DNA of 5,859 bases from assembly GCA_014376655.1 (NCBI GenBank), contig JACMRC010000447.1:1-5859 (forward strand), given 5' to 3'. A model generated the notes under the pieces. It was not told where the DNA came from. It saw nothing but the letters and a program-made list of their open reading frames with translations, and made no database searches. The DNA is from Mucilaginibacter sp. Its GTDB lineage: Bacteria; Bacteroidota; Bacteroidia; Sphingobacteriales; Sphingobacteriaceae. Positions 1 to 4,445 of this stretch are shown here, piece after piece. A program made the translations under genes and the position numbers. Positions within the stretch are counted from its first letter, which is position 1. Every line of letters starts with the position of its first letter.

Positions 1-13
1 CCGAGCGGCGAAT

Positions 14-53
14 GCAAAGTTCGCAGATCCTGCGCTATCGCTCAGGATGACAA
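14..53 (-). repeat. Intergenic repeat fragment, GTCATCCTGAGC type
   Basis: Read on the minus strand this stretch begins TTGTCATCCTGAGCGATAGC and continues into CAGGATCTGCGAAC. It resembles, from memory, a dispersed intergenic repeat with the core GTCATCCTGAGCG..AGGATCT that is common in Bacteroidota genomes. Bases 27-48 form an imperfect hairpin: ATCCTG pairs with CAGGAT, with two further GC pairs inside a C/T mismatch. It lies in non-coding DNA beside a terminator, which is typical for such elements. Only one copy is visible here, so its repeat status is inferred. Confidence 0.5.
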
Positions 54-64
54 GTTATATAAAG

Positions 65-99
65 CAAAGACGGCTCCCAAATTTTGGGAGCCGTCTTTG
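65..99. terminator. Bidirectional intrinsic terminator
   Basis: Bases 65-81 and 83-99 are perfect reverse complements. Because the centre is A/T-rich, the practical stem is about 15 bp (CAAAGACGGCTCCCA on the left arm) with a small loop. The flanks are A-rich on the left and T-rich on the right, so it can act in either direction. It most likely ends a gene lying upstream of the window and insulates the DUF6265 gene that starts at 152. Confidence 0.85.
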
Positions 100-106
100 T
101 TTATAC

Positions 107-133
107 TTGTATCATCAATAATTCATATCTTTA
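107..133 (+). promoter_or_regulatory. Possible Bacteroidota-type promoter for the DUF6265 gene
   Basis: TATCTTTA (126-133) matches five of the six fixed bases of the Bacteroidota -7 element TAnnTTTG. TTG at 107-109 could serve as the -33 element, but the 16-nt spacer is slightly short. Transcription would begin near 140, giving a leader of about 12 nt. This is a weak match in AT-rich DNA. Confidence 0.25.
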
Positions 134-151
134 ATTACCAATTATAAGCCC

Positions 152-649
152 ATGAAATACATTTACTTAACTATCCTGTTAGTTGCCGGCTTGTTTACCT
201 CAGCGACATTCGCACAGACCGCCAAGGGCTCATTCACCGACATTAGTTTTATCGAAGGGCACTGGAAAGCAATCACAGCCGAAGGGCGCGCCATAGAAGC
301 TGTTTGGCTGGCCCCTGCCGGCGACAATATGTTAGGCTTTATGCGCATGATGAACGGCGATAAGGCCGATCTGTACGAAATGTTAGCATACGAACAATCT
401 GACCAGGGATTGGTATCGTTGGTAAAGCATTTTAAACCCGGCTTGTTAGGGCAGGAGGAAAAAGATAATCCCAATAAATATCTATTTGTGGAAGCAAGCA
501 AAGACCGCGCGATATTCCAAAGTACAGGTGGCGACCTGCGGATTCTTTATGAAAAACGTTCTTCCAGTCAGTTTGCTATAGCGCGTGGCAGCCAGGAAAA
601 TGGCAAGTGGGTTTTTAAGGACCTGTTTGTGTTTAATAAAGTTAAATAA
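152..649 (+). CDS. Secreted DUF6265-family protein
   Basis: This 165-residue protein starts with a clear signal peptide: MKYIY, a hydrophobic core at residues 6-17, and a likely cut after Ala21 (ATFA|Q). The mature part resembles DUF6265: an opening FIEGHW motif (33-38), an acidic/arginine stretch, then the family-like VWLAPAGDNMLGFMR segment (51-65) and a YEML strand. These short lipocalin-like beta domains occur as stand-alone exported proteins in many Bacteroidota, and their ligand or reaction is unknown. No Shine-Dalgarno is visible before the ATG, as is usual in this phylum. The first ATG is preferred because it alone supplies the signal peptide. The gene follows a strong terminator and converges on the HigB-HigA-like gene, so it is probably monocistronic. 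The family call is by eye; exported location is well supported, function is not. Confidence 0.85.
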   Translation: MKYIYLTILLVAGLFTSATFAQTAKGSFTDISFIEGHWKAITAEGRAIEAVWLAPAGDNMLGFMRMMNGDKADLYEMLAYEQSDQGLVSLVKHFKPGLLGQEEKDNPNKYLFVEASKDRAIFQSTGGDLRILYEKRSSSQFAIARGSQENGKWVFKDLFVFNKVK

Positions 650-664
650 CCCGTTCGGGCTTAT
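646..664. terminator. Weak shared hairpin between convergent genes
   Basis: CCCGTTCGGG (650-659) is a 4-bp GC hairpin with a 2-nt centre, between the stop codon at 647-649 and the end of the opposing gene at 686. The right flank is only CTTATAATAAG, without a proper T-run. It may contribute to termination from both sides but is too short to be convincing. Confidence 0.25.
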
Positions 665-685
665 AATAAGTCAAACTATCAAAGT

Positions 686-1492
686 CTACACTTCAATACT
701 CATGAAGTTAATCTTAAGGTAATTATAAAATACATTAAGCGCCTGTTCGGTTAGCGGCTTATCGCCTGTTAAAAATTGATCCAACTCTTCTTTACTACCA
801 ATAAGTTTTATCAGATCTAAAGGATATTGATCTACCATGCCCCGTTCTCGCATTTTCAATTTAATAACCGCTAATGGGTCCAACTTTGGGAATGGTATAA
901 ACCTATCTTCATAATGTATCAGTCGCGTCACCAATGTGGCTAATTCTAAACCCTCAGGCGTTGTTGGCCCGGCATCGAAAAGGATAATGGCCCTTGCCAA
1001 ACCCGCTTCATATTCGGCGGTAGTTTTAAAAATAAAATCAATCGCCCGGTCAGAAACTATCCCGGGTGCATGTGGTTGATCAGCAACAGCTATATCTGTT
1101 TGTTTAATCTTGCGGCTTTTTACTATTTTATTAAAGTCTGGAGGAGTTAATGGTACCATGGTTACCACATGCCCAACTTTCATATCAGGATATAAGGCCA
1201 GCATTTTCTTCCGCTCGTTTTCCATATATACGCCAAACTCTGCTATGGTACCAACCCATTCAATATAGGTTGTTTTGAAAAAAAGATTTGTGCGGAACCT
1301 GATCTTGTAATGGGTGTTACCCAATTGGCTTTCGCCGGTAATATTCCACTGTGCGGGAAATTCTTTACTATCATTAAGCGAGCGCTTTCCTTCTCTGTAT
1401 GGAAATTGTTTAAGCCATACTAAGAAATTTGTCTGAGCTTCGGGATACTGTTGAATATAGTTGGCAATTTTATTTTTGGCGATCAGGTACAT
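686..1492 (-). CDS. HigB toxin-like domain fused to HigA antitoxin-like domain
   Basis: This 268-residue protein joins what are usually two genes. Residues 1-98 resemble the HigB family (RelE-like mRNA interferases): start MYLIAKNKI, a PEAQTNFLVWLKQF helix (17-30), then strands YKIRFRTN (62-69) and TYIEWVGT (75-82). Residues 157-262 resemble the HigA antitoxin: AEYEAGLARAIILFD (159-173), TPEGLELATLVTRLIHYED (178-196), DPLAVIKLKMRERG (205-218) and a helix-turn-helix-like end with GSKEELDQFLTGDKPLT (232-248). About 58 residues of unassigned linker (99-156) separate them. In normal operons the toxin gene comes first and the antitoxin gene follows, so the order is preserved. Two oddities suggest altered function: the signature GTHAEY reads GTIAEF (81-86), losing the histidine, and the recognition-helix region is acidic. 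There is no signal peptide, so it should be cytosolic. The fusion is read directly; the domain names come from remembered family consensus. Confidence 0.75.
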   Translation of the reverse strand: MYLIAKNKIANYIQQYPEAQTNFLVWLKQFPYREGKRSLNDSKEFPAQWNITGESQLGNTHYKIRFRTNLFFKTTYIEWVGTIAEFGVYMENERKKMLALYPDMKVGHVVTMVPLTPPDFNKIVKSRKIKQTDIAVADQPHAPGIVSDRAIDFIFKTTAEYEAGLARAIILFDAGPTTPEGLELATLVTRLIHYEDRFIPFPKLDPLAVIKLKMRERGMVDQYPLDLIKLIGSKEELDQFLTGDKPLTEQALNVFYNYLKINFMSIEV

Positions 1493-1511
1493 GAGATTGG
1501 TTTGGTATTGG

Positions 1512-1540
1512 CAGTACTAATTTAGCAAAAAACTTGCAAA
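1512..1540 (-). promoter_or_regulatory. Possible promoter for the HigB-HigA fusion gene
   Basis: On the minus strand, TTTG (1537-1540) is followed after 17 nt by TAGTACTG (1512-1519), a partial match (four of six fixed bases) to TAnnTTTG. Spacing fits the Bacteroidota pattern and would place the transcript start about 14 nt before the ATG at 1492. The -7 match is weak. Confidence 0.22.
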
Positions 1541-1566
1541 AAGGCTGGCTAAATTCAATAACGTTT

Positions 1567-1689
1567 ATGAAGGATGGCTACTCTTTAAAAACCGTAGCTA
1601 AAAGATATGTCCACGCAGTAGCTCCAAAGGATAGAGGCTTGAATATCGCTACCTACCAAAGCAAACCTTCCTATAATCCTATAAATTAA
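1567..1689 (+). CDS. Doubtful 40-residue ORF
   Basis: An uninterrupted ATG-to-TAA frame encodes 40 residues, beginning MKDGYSLKTVAKRYV and ending SKPSYNPIN. The product is basic with no signal peptide or membrane segment, and I recognise no family. The stop codon lies inside the left arm of the AT-only inverted repeat at 1680-1703. There is no recognisable ribosome binding site. It could be a real small gene with the inverted repeat acting near its end, the remnant of a longer gene, or chance. Confidence 0.2.
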   Translation: MKDGYSLKTVAKRYVHAVAPKDRGLNIATYQSKPSYNPIN

Positions 1690-1703
1690 ATTTTTAATTT
1701 ATA
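1680..1703. repeat. AT-only perfect inverted repeat
   Basis: TATAAATTAAA (1680-1690) and TTTAATTTATA (1693-1703) are perfect 11-bp arms around TT. The element is entirely A/T, and a short distance after it comes a T-run (1710-1715). As RNA the hairpin would be weak, so a protein-binding operator or a poor terminator are both possible. It lies about 120 bases before the OmpA start. Confidence 0.5.
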
Positions 1704-1771
1704 AAACATTTTTTATTCCCGTCGCTTCTTTATTCACCCTGTGGCGAAATTGATTTTCAAAACAGGCACTG

Positions 1772-1793
1772 CAGCATTTGCTGTGGTTAACCA
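1772..1793. promoter_or_regulatory. Two adjacent palindromes before the OmpA gene
   Basis: CAGCATTTGCTG (1772-1783) has 5-bp arms around TT, and TGGTTAACCA (1784-1793) is a perfect 10-bp palindrome that follows directly. They lie 28-49 bases before the OmpA start, where a promoter or operator is expected. Short palindromes arise by chance, so this is only a candidate. Confidence 0.25.
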
Positions 1794-1820
1794 ACTATCT
1801 ATTTAAAACAAATACACAAC

Positions 1821-2432
1821 ATGGCACAATTAGATGTTCAACCCAAAAATTCAAGTCCGTGGTGGATCTGGCTTTTGCTGGCGATCTTCGCTATCCTAAT
1901 CTTACTTTTCCTGTTTAGGGGATGTAACAGTAAAACTACCGTAGTAAGTACTACAGATTCTACCAAAACTATTGCCGTTACCCAGCCCGACTGGAACAGC
2001 GTTGATTTTAACAGCCCCGTAATTACAGACCCGGACATAACCGACAAGGATATTGTTTTGAGCGGTACAGACAAATACACTATTTACACATTAGGCGAAA
2101 ACATTCTTTTCGCTACCGATCAAAACAACTTACAGGGAAGCGCTGACGCTAAACTTAAACAGATTGCTGCCTCATTAAACAAACGCTTTAAAGATGCACC
2201 TATAGCTATTTATGGCAATACCGACTCGACCGGTACCGGCGAACATAATGCCGACCTGGGCGGATGGCGCGCTAAAACGGTTAAAGATTGGCTGGTAGCT
2301 AATGGTATTGATGGTAACAAAATATCGTTACACACCTTTGGCGAAAGCAAACCCATAGCAACTAACCAAACTGCCACAGGCAGGCAGCAAAACCGTAATG
2401 TGCAGATAGTTGCCTTTCCGGATAGTAAATAA
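1821..2432 (+). CDS. Membrane-anchored OmpA-domain protein
   Basis: This 203-residue protein has a short N-terminus, one strong transmembrane segment (about residues 14-32, WWIWLLLAIFAILILLFLF), a Ser/Thr-rich spacer (38-75) and a C-terminal OmpA-like peptidoglycan-binding domain (about 87-198). The domain opens with YTLGENILFATD, carries the NTDSTG loop with Asp135, the helix containing Arg150 (LGGWRAKTV), then FGESKPIA and GRQQNRNVQI. In this family the Asp and Arg hold the diaminopimelate of the peptide stem, and both are present; the usual LSxxRA reads LGGWRA. The hydrophobic segment is uncleaved-looking and the Cys35 context (FRGC) is not a lipobox, so I infer an inner-membrane anchor with the domain in the periplasm, tethering membrane to wall. 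The positive residues Arg33 and Lys38 lie on the inferred outer side, against the usual rule. The next gene follows after 32 bases, suggesting an operon. Confidence 0.9.
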   Translation: MAQLDVQPKNSSPWWIWLLLAIFAILILLFLFRGCNSKTTVVSTTDSTKTIAVTQPDWNSVDFNSPVITDPDITDKDIVLSGTDKYTIYTLGENILFATDQNNLQGSADAKLKQIAASLNKRFKDAPIAIYGNTDSTGTGEHNADLGGWRAKTVKDWLVANGIDGNKISLHTFGESKPIATNQTATGRQQNRNVQIVAFPDSK

Positions 2433-2464
2433 TTAATACAGGTATAACCTTAAATATTAAGAAG

Positions 2465-3229
2465 ATGAGTTTTGACAGCAATAACAACGAATATAGAAAC
2501 GATCACCTGCAGGAGTTAAGCGGCAGTGATTATGAAATAGTTGATGGCGAACCAAATATTAAAAACTGGGACGTAAAGAACGAACAAGGCGCAAAAATTG
2601 GCGAAGTGGCGGATATGTTGTTCGACCCGCAATCGCGCAAGGTGCGTTACCTGATAGTAAGCCTGGAAGACAGCGAAATCAATGTAACCGATGGTAAGGA
2701 TGTATTGATACCGATAGGTATAGCTAAACTGTACAGCAGCAGTAATAATATCAGCGAAAAAGTAGCAGGCACTGAAAATGATACTATAGGGGGTGCTACC
2801 GTTATAGACGAAACGATAATCGATACTACCAGCCCAACCCCTGTATTTTACGAAGGGAACGACGGCCTGTATAACCCTGCGCTTGACGGTGATGTAGTTA
2901 TAGTGCCCGCCACTGCCAACCAGTTGGCTTTATTGCCCGGCTATGTACACAACAATGTTAGCCCGCAAATGGAGTTAGCCATAAGGCACGTATTTGAAGA
3001 GCCCGGCATTACGTTGGTGTATGATCGTAATGGTTTTTATGACCATGATTATTTTGACGTGGACAAGTTTTATGACCGCGGAGCAACTACGCGTTCAAAC
3101 CTGCCGGTAAGCGAAGGTAGCCTGGATGAATTACCTGCCGGAACTGACTTGACAGAACCTGCCGCCCGCAATCCTTTTGATAGTTCGATTGAAAAGGATG
3201 AGCCGGGCTTGGGTAAGGTTGGATATTAA
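2465..3229 (+). CDS. PRC-barrel domain protein
   Basis: This 254-residue, acidic, signal-less protein carries a PRC-barrel at about 32-90: IKNWDV, GAKIGEVADMLFD, KVRYLIVSL, then DGKDVLIPIGIAKLY. PRC-barrels are small beta domains found in the photosynthetic reaction centre H subunit, RimM and many stress-type proteins. A second conserved-looking block follows: DGDVVIVPATANQLALLPGY (141-160), then SPQMELAIRHVFE (166-178) and FYDHDYFDVDKFYDRG (191-206), a layout I recall from other Bacteroidota PRC-barrel proteins. Between them residues 91-140 are Ser/Thr/Asn-rich and look like an inserted disordered stretch; the tail (207-254) is also low in structure. The start is preceded by AAGAAG, and the gene lies 32 bases after the OmpA gene and before a strong terminator, so the two are probably one transcript. 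Cytosolic location is inferred from the lack of a signal; its ligand is unknown. Confidence 0.85.
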   Translation: MSFDSNNNEYRNDHLQELSGSDYEIVDGEPNIKNWDVKNEQGAKIGEVADMLFDPQSRKVRYLIVSLEDSEINVTDGKDVLIPIGIAKLYSSSNNISEKVAGTENDTIGGATVIDETIIDTTSPTPVFYEGNDGLYNPALDGDVVIVPATANQLALLPGYVHNNVSPQMELAIRHVFEEPGITLVYDRNGFYDHDYFDVDKFYDRGATTRSNLPVSEGSLDELPAGTDLTEPAARNPFDSSIEKDEPGLGKVGY

Positions 3230-3250
3230 TAAGTTGAGTAAATAAGAGTG

Positions 3251-3282
3251 AAAAGGTCCGGGAGATTTCCCGGGCCTTTTTT
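3251..3282 (+). terminator. Strong intrinsic terminator of the OmpA/PRC-barrel unit
   Basis: AAAAGGTCCGGGA (3251-3263) pairs with TCCCGGGCCTTTT (3268-3280) through 13 pairs including one T-G wobble, around a GATT loop, and ends in TTTTTT (3277-3282). It starts 21 bases after the PRC-barrel stop codon. Confidence 0.92.
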
Positions 3283-3356
3283 GATTGTGAGATGTTTGTA
3301 GCTGATGATAAAACATCATCCCCCAAATTGTTGTTATCATTAAAAAATCGGCATTA

Positions 3357-3743
3357 ATGATATTCAAAGCCATCCTGCTTTTCTTTTTAGCTACCGCGCC
3401 GCTGTGTACCATCGCCCAAAAAGCATACGAAACAGCAAATTATAGTGGTAAGATAAAGGGTCAAATAATTGCCTTTAAACTAGCTAACGGGTATGTTGGT
3501 GCCAGCGAGATAAGTTTACGTGCATCGCCCAAAACAAAACCGGTGCTGTATACACCCGATAGCGGCGCGCCCGACGGGGATAATAACCTAACGTTTAAAA
3601 GCGATAAACCTACCGCCGGTTACTTCATCATTAAAAACATAAAGAACGCTTACGATCGGCTACCTGCTATTATATATGGGGTATTTATATCCGCCAACCA
3701 AAGCGTCTCCATAAAGCTGACCCTCGATAGGAACAAGATTTAA
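3357..3743 (+). CDS. Small secreted protein of unknown function
   Basis: This 128-residue protein opens with a signal peptide (MIFKAILLFFLATAPLCTIA, likely cut after Ala20 before QKAYE). Cys17 is inside the hydrophobic part and its context (APLC) is not a good lipobox, so a soluble exported protein is more likely than a lipoprotein. The mature part of about 108 residues looks beta-rich, alternating hydrophobic strands (IKGQIIAFKLANG at 33-45, AGYFIIKNIK at 86-95, LPAIIYGVFISA at 102-113) with Gly/Pro/Asp turns. There are no cysteines after the signal and no catalytic signature that I recognise. The ATG overlaps a TAA (TTAATGA) and has no Shine-Dalgarno. It is isolated from the preceding unit by the terminator at 3251-3282 and followed by a hairpin without a T-run, so it is probably monocistronic. 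I do not recognise the family. Confidence 0.75.
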   Translation: MIFKAILLFFLATAPLCTIAQKAYETANYSGKIKGQIIAFKLANGYVGASEISLRASPKTKPVLYTPDSGAPDGDNNLTFKSDKPTAGYFIIKNIKNAYDRLPAIIYGVFISANQSVSIKLTLDRNKI

Positions 3744-3777
3744 CTACGCATTACCAGGTGTCCACCCTGCATGTAGT
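3743..3777 (+). other. Imperfect hairpin after the secreted-protein gene
   Basis: Starting at the last base of the stop codon, ACTAC, AT and CAGG (3743-3758) pair with CCTG, AT and GTAGT (3766-3777), with small bulges, around a TGTCCAC loop. There is no following T-run, so it is not a standard terminator. It might protect the 3' end of the transcript or be chance. Confidence 0.25.
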
Positions 3778-3815
3778 GTATTGTCTATAAAAACGTACGT
3801 AAATAGGGCTTAAAG

Positions 3816-3854
3816 AGGGATAGTGTCCCTTAAAAGTGCCGTGGCATAGTTTTG
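3816..3854 (+). promoter_or_regulatory. Candidate promoter for the two small genes, with a hairpin over its -33 region
   Basis: TAGTTTTG (3847-3854) is an exact match to the Bacteroidota -7 element TAnnTTTG, and GTG at 3823-3825 sits at -33 spacing (21 nt) as a two-of-three match to TTG. Transcription would begin near 3861, about 24 bases before the ATG at 3885. The inverted repeat AGGGA-TAGTG-TCCCT (3816-3830) covers the -33 position and could be an operator. This is the best promoter match in the window. Confidence 0.45.
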
Positions 3855-3884
3855 GTATTCATCCAAACATCAAACCAATATGTT

Positions 3885-3995
3885 ATGGAAAATATAGATA
3901 TCACAACCACACTTTTATTAAAAGCATTGGACATTGAGTTACGCGAAATGTTATTGGAAGATTTGCAGCAATTCCGTTTACAACAAGCTGCTTAA
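3885..3995 (+). CDS. Small 36-residue ORF, leucine-rich helix
   Basis: ATG at 3885 opens a 36-codon frame ending in TAA at 3993-3995. The product begins MENIDITTTLLLKALDIEL and ends FRLQQAA. It is rich in Leu, Glu and Gln with no Gly or Pro, so it should form one amphipathic helix, possibly a coiled coil or a protein-binding peptide. An ATG four bases upstream (3881 region) is in another frame and stops after five codons. Support comes from the promoter-like TAGTTTTG about 30 bases before, and from the next gene starting only 19 bases after its stop. I recognise no family. Confidence 0.5.
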   Translation: MENIDITTTLLLKALDIELREMLLEDLQQFRLQQAA

Positions 3996-4014
3996 TTTAT
4001 AAAACTTAGTTATT

Positions 4015-4332
4015 ATGCAACATTATCATCAAAACGCATCGGTTATATATACTGATAATAAAGGAAGGCAAATTGATACGTTTGTAATATTTGATACTGA
4101 CCGCCAAACAGGGCTTACCCATATCAATCACGAAAACCTGAAAGTGCCGGCTGATCAATTGGCTTTGCATGATAAGACCGTGTGTCAGTATCATCTGCCT
4201 ATTGACGACGCTTTTAGCTTTGAAATGATAAAAAAACTACGTTTAAAATATGCTGATCTTGACCGTAAAACACGAAGAAAAGAAGCACCTAAACCAATGA
4301 CCAAAATGATGGTGTTGGCAAATGCGTCGTAA
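4015..4332 (+). CDS. Small cytosolic protein of unknown function
   Basis: This 105-residue protein has no signal peptide or membrane segment. Residues 7-60 look like a compact beta domain: ASVIYTDNKGRQIDTFVIFD (8-27), GLTHINHENLKVP (33-45), then LALHDKTVCQYHLPID (49-64) with five histidines and one cysteine nearby. A charged helix follows (FEMIKKLRLKYADLDRKTRRKE, 69-90) and a short tail. The VIYTDNKGRQIDTFVIFD strand pair suggests a small barrel such as an SH3-like fold, but this is a guess from the pattern only. It lies 19 bases after the 36-residue ORF and ahead of the terminator at 4383-4412, so the two form a likely small transcript. I recall similar anonymous proteins in Sphingobacteriaceae but cannot name a family. 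Confidence 0.7.
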   Translation: MQHYHQNASVIYTDNKGRQIDTFVIFDTDRQTGLTHINHENLKVPADQLALHDKTVCQYHLPIDDAFSFEMIKKLRLKYADLDRKTRRKEAPKPMTKMMVLANAS

Positions 4333-4382
4333 GCAACCCAATATTTATTAGAAGTATAATATAATTCACTTTCTTATCTCAT

Positions 4383-4412
4383 AAGCCCGGTTTGCTACAA
4401 ACCGGGTTTTTT
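4383..4412 (+). terminator. Strong intrinsic terminator
   Basis: CCCGGTTTG (4386-4394) and CAAACCGGG (4398-4406) form a perfect 9-bp stem around CTA, extended by a G-T and two A-T pairs, followed by TTTTTT (4407-4412). It ends the transcript of the two small genes and lies 33 bases before the GH109 start. It also shows that the longer reading frame beginning at 4392 starts inside a terminator and is not the true protein start. Confidence 0.92.
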
Positions 4413-4445
4413 CTTTACATTAGTTTCATTCAAACCAATAAACCA

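Larger units (their letters stand above)
1493..1820. other. Divergent intergenic region of 328 bases
   Basis: This region separates the minus-strand fusion gene from the plus-strand OmpA gene and should hold promoters for both. It contains a weak minus-strand promoter candidate, a doubtful 40-codon ORF (1567-1689), an AT-only perfect inverted repeat (1680-1703) and two adjacent small palindromes (1772-1793). I found no good TAnnTTTG element for the OmpA gene and no RNA gene. Confidence 0.6.

Noticed and set aside
163..501. Minus-strand open frame opposite the DUF6265 gene
   Set aside because: Composition is low in recognisable structure, and the plus strand has a clear signal peptide and family match.
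1772..1783. ATTTG at 1776-1780 as the -7 element of the OmpA promoter
   Set aside because: The bases upstream read AGCA instead of TAnn, so it fails the two most conserved positions.
1821..1925. OmpA protein as a lipoprotein through Cys35
   Set aside because: Residues before the cysteine are FRG, not a lipobox, and the hydrophobic segment is long enough to be a membrane anchor.
3087..3412. Two overlapping minus-strand frames across the end of the PRC-barrel gene and the terminator
   Set aside because: They run through a strong terminator and the starts or ends of better-supported plus-strand genes, and encode nothing recognisable.
3755..3769. CAGGTG-TC-CACCCTG hairpin as a terminator
   Set aside because: It has a bulged C, a loop that is too small and no T-run; I list it only as an imperfect hairpin.
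4006..4194. Minus-strand frame opposite the 105-residue gene
   Set aside because: It is a shadow of the plus-strand frame, with no start context or motif.
4392..4445. In-frame ATG at 4392 giving an 18-residue longer GH109 protein
   Set aside because: It lies in the stem of a strong terminator and would put MLQTGFFLYISF before the twin-arginine motif. The ATG at 4446 gives a standard Tat signal.
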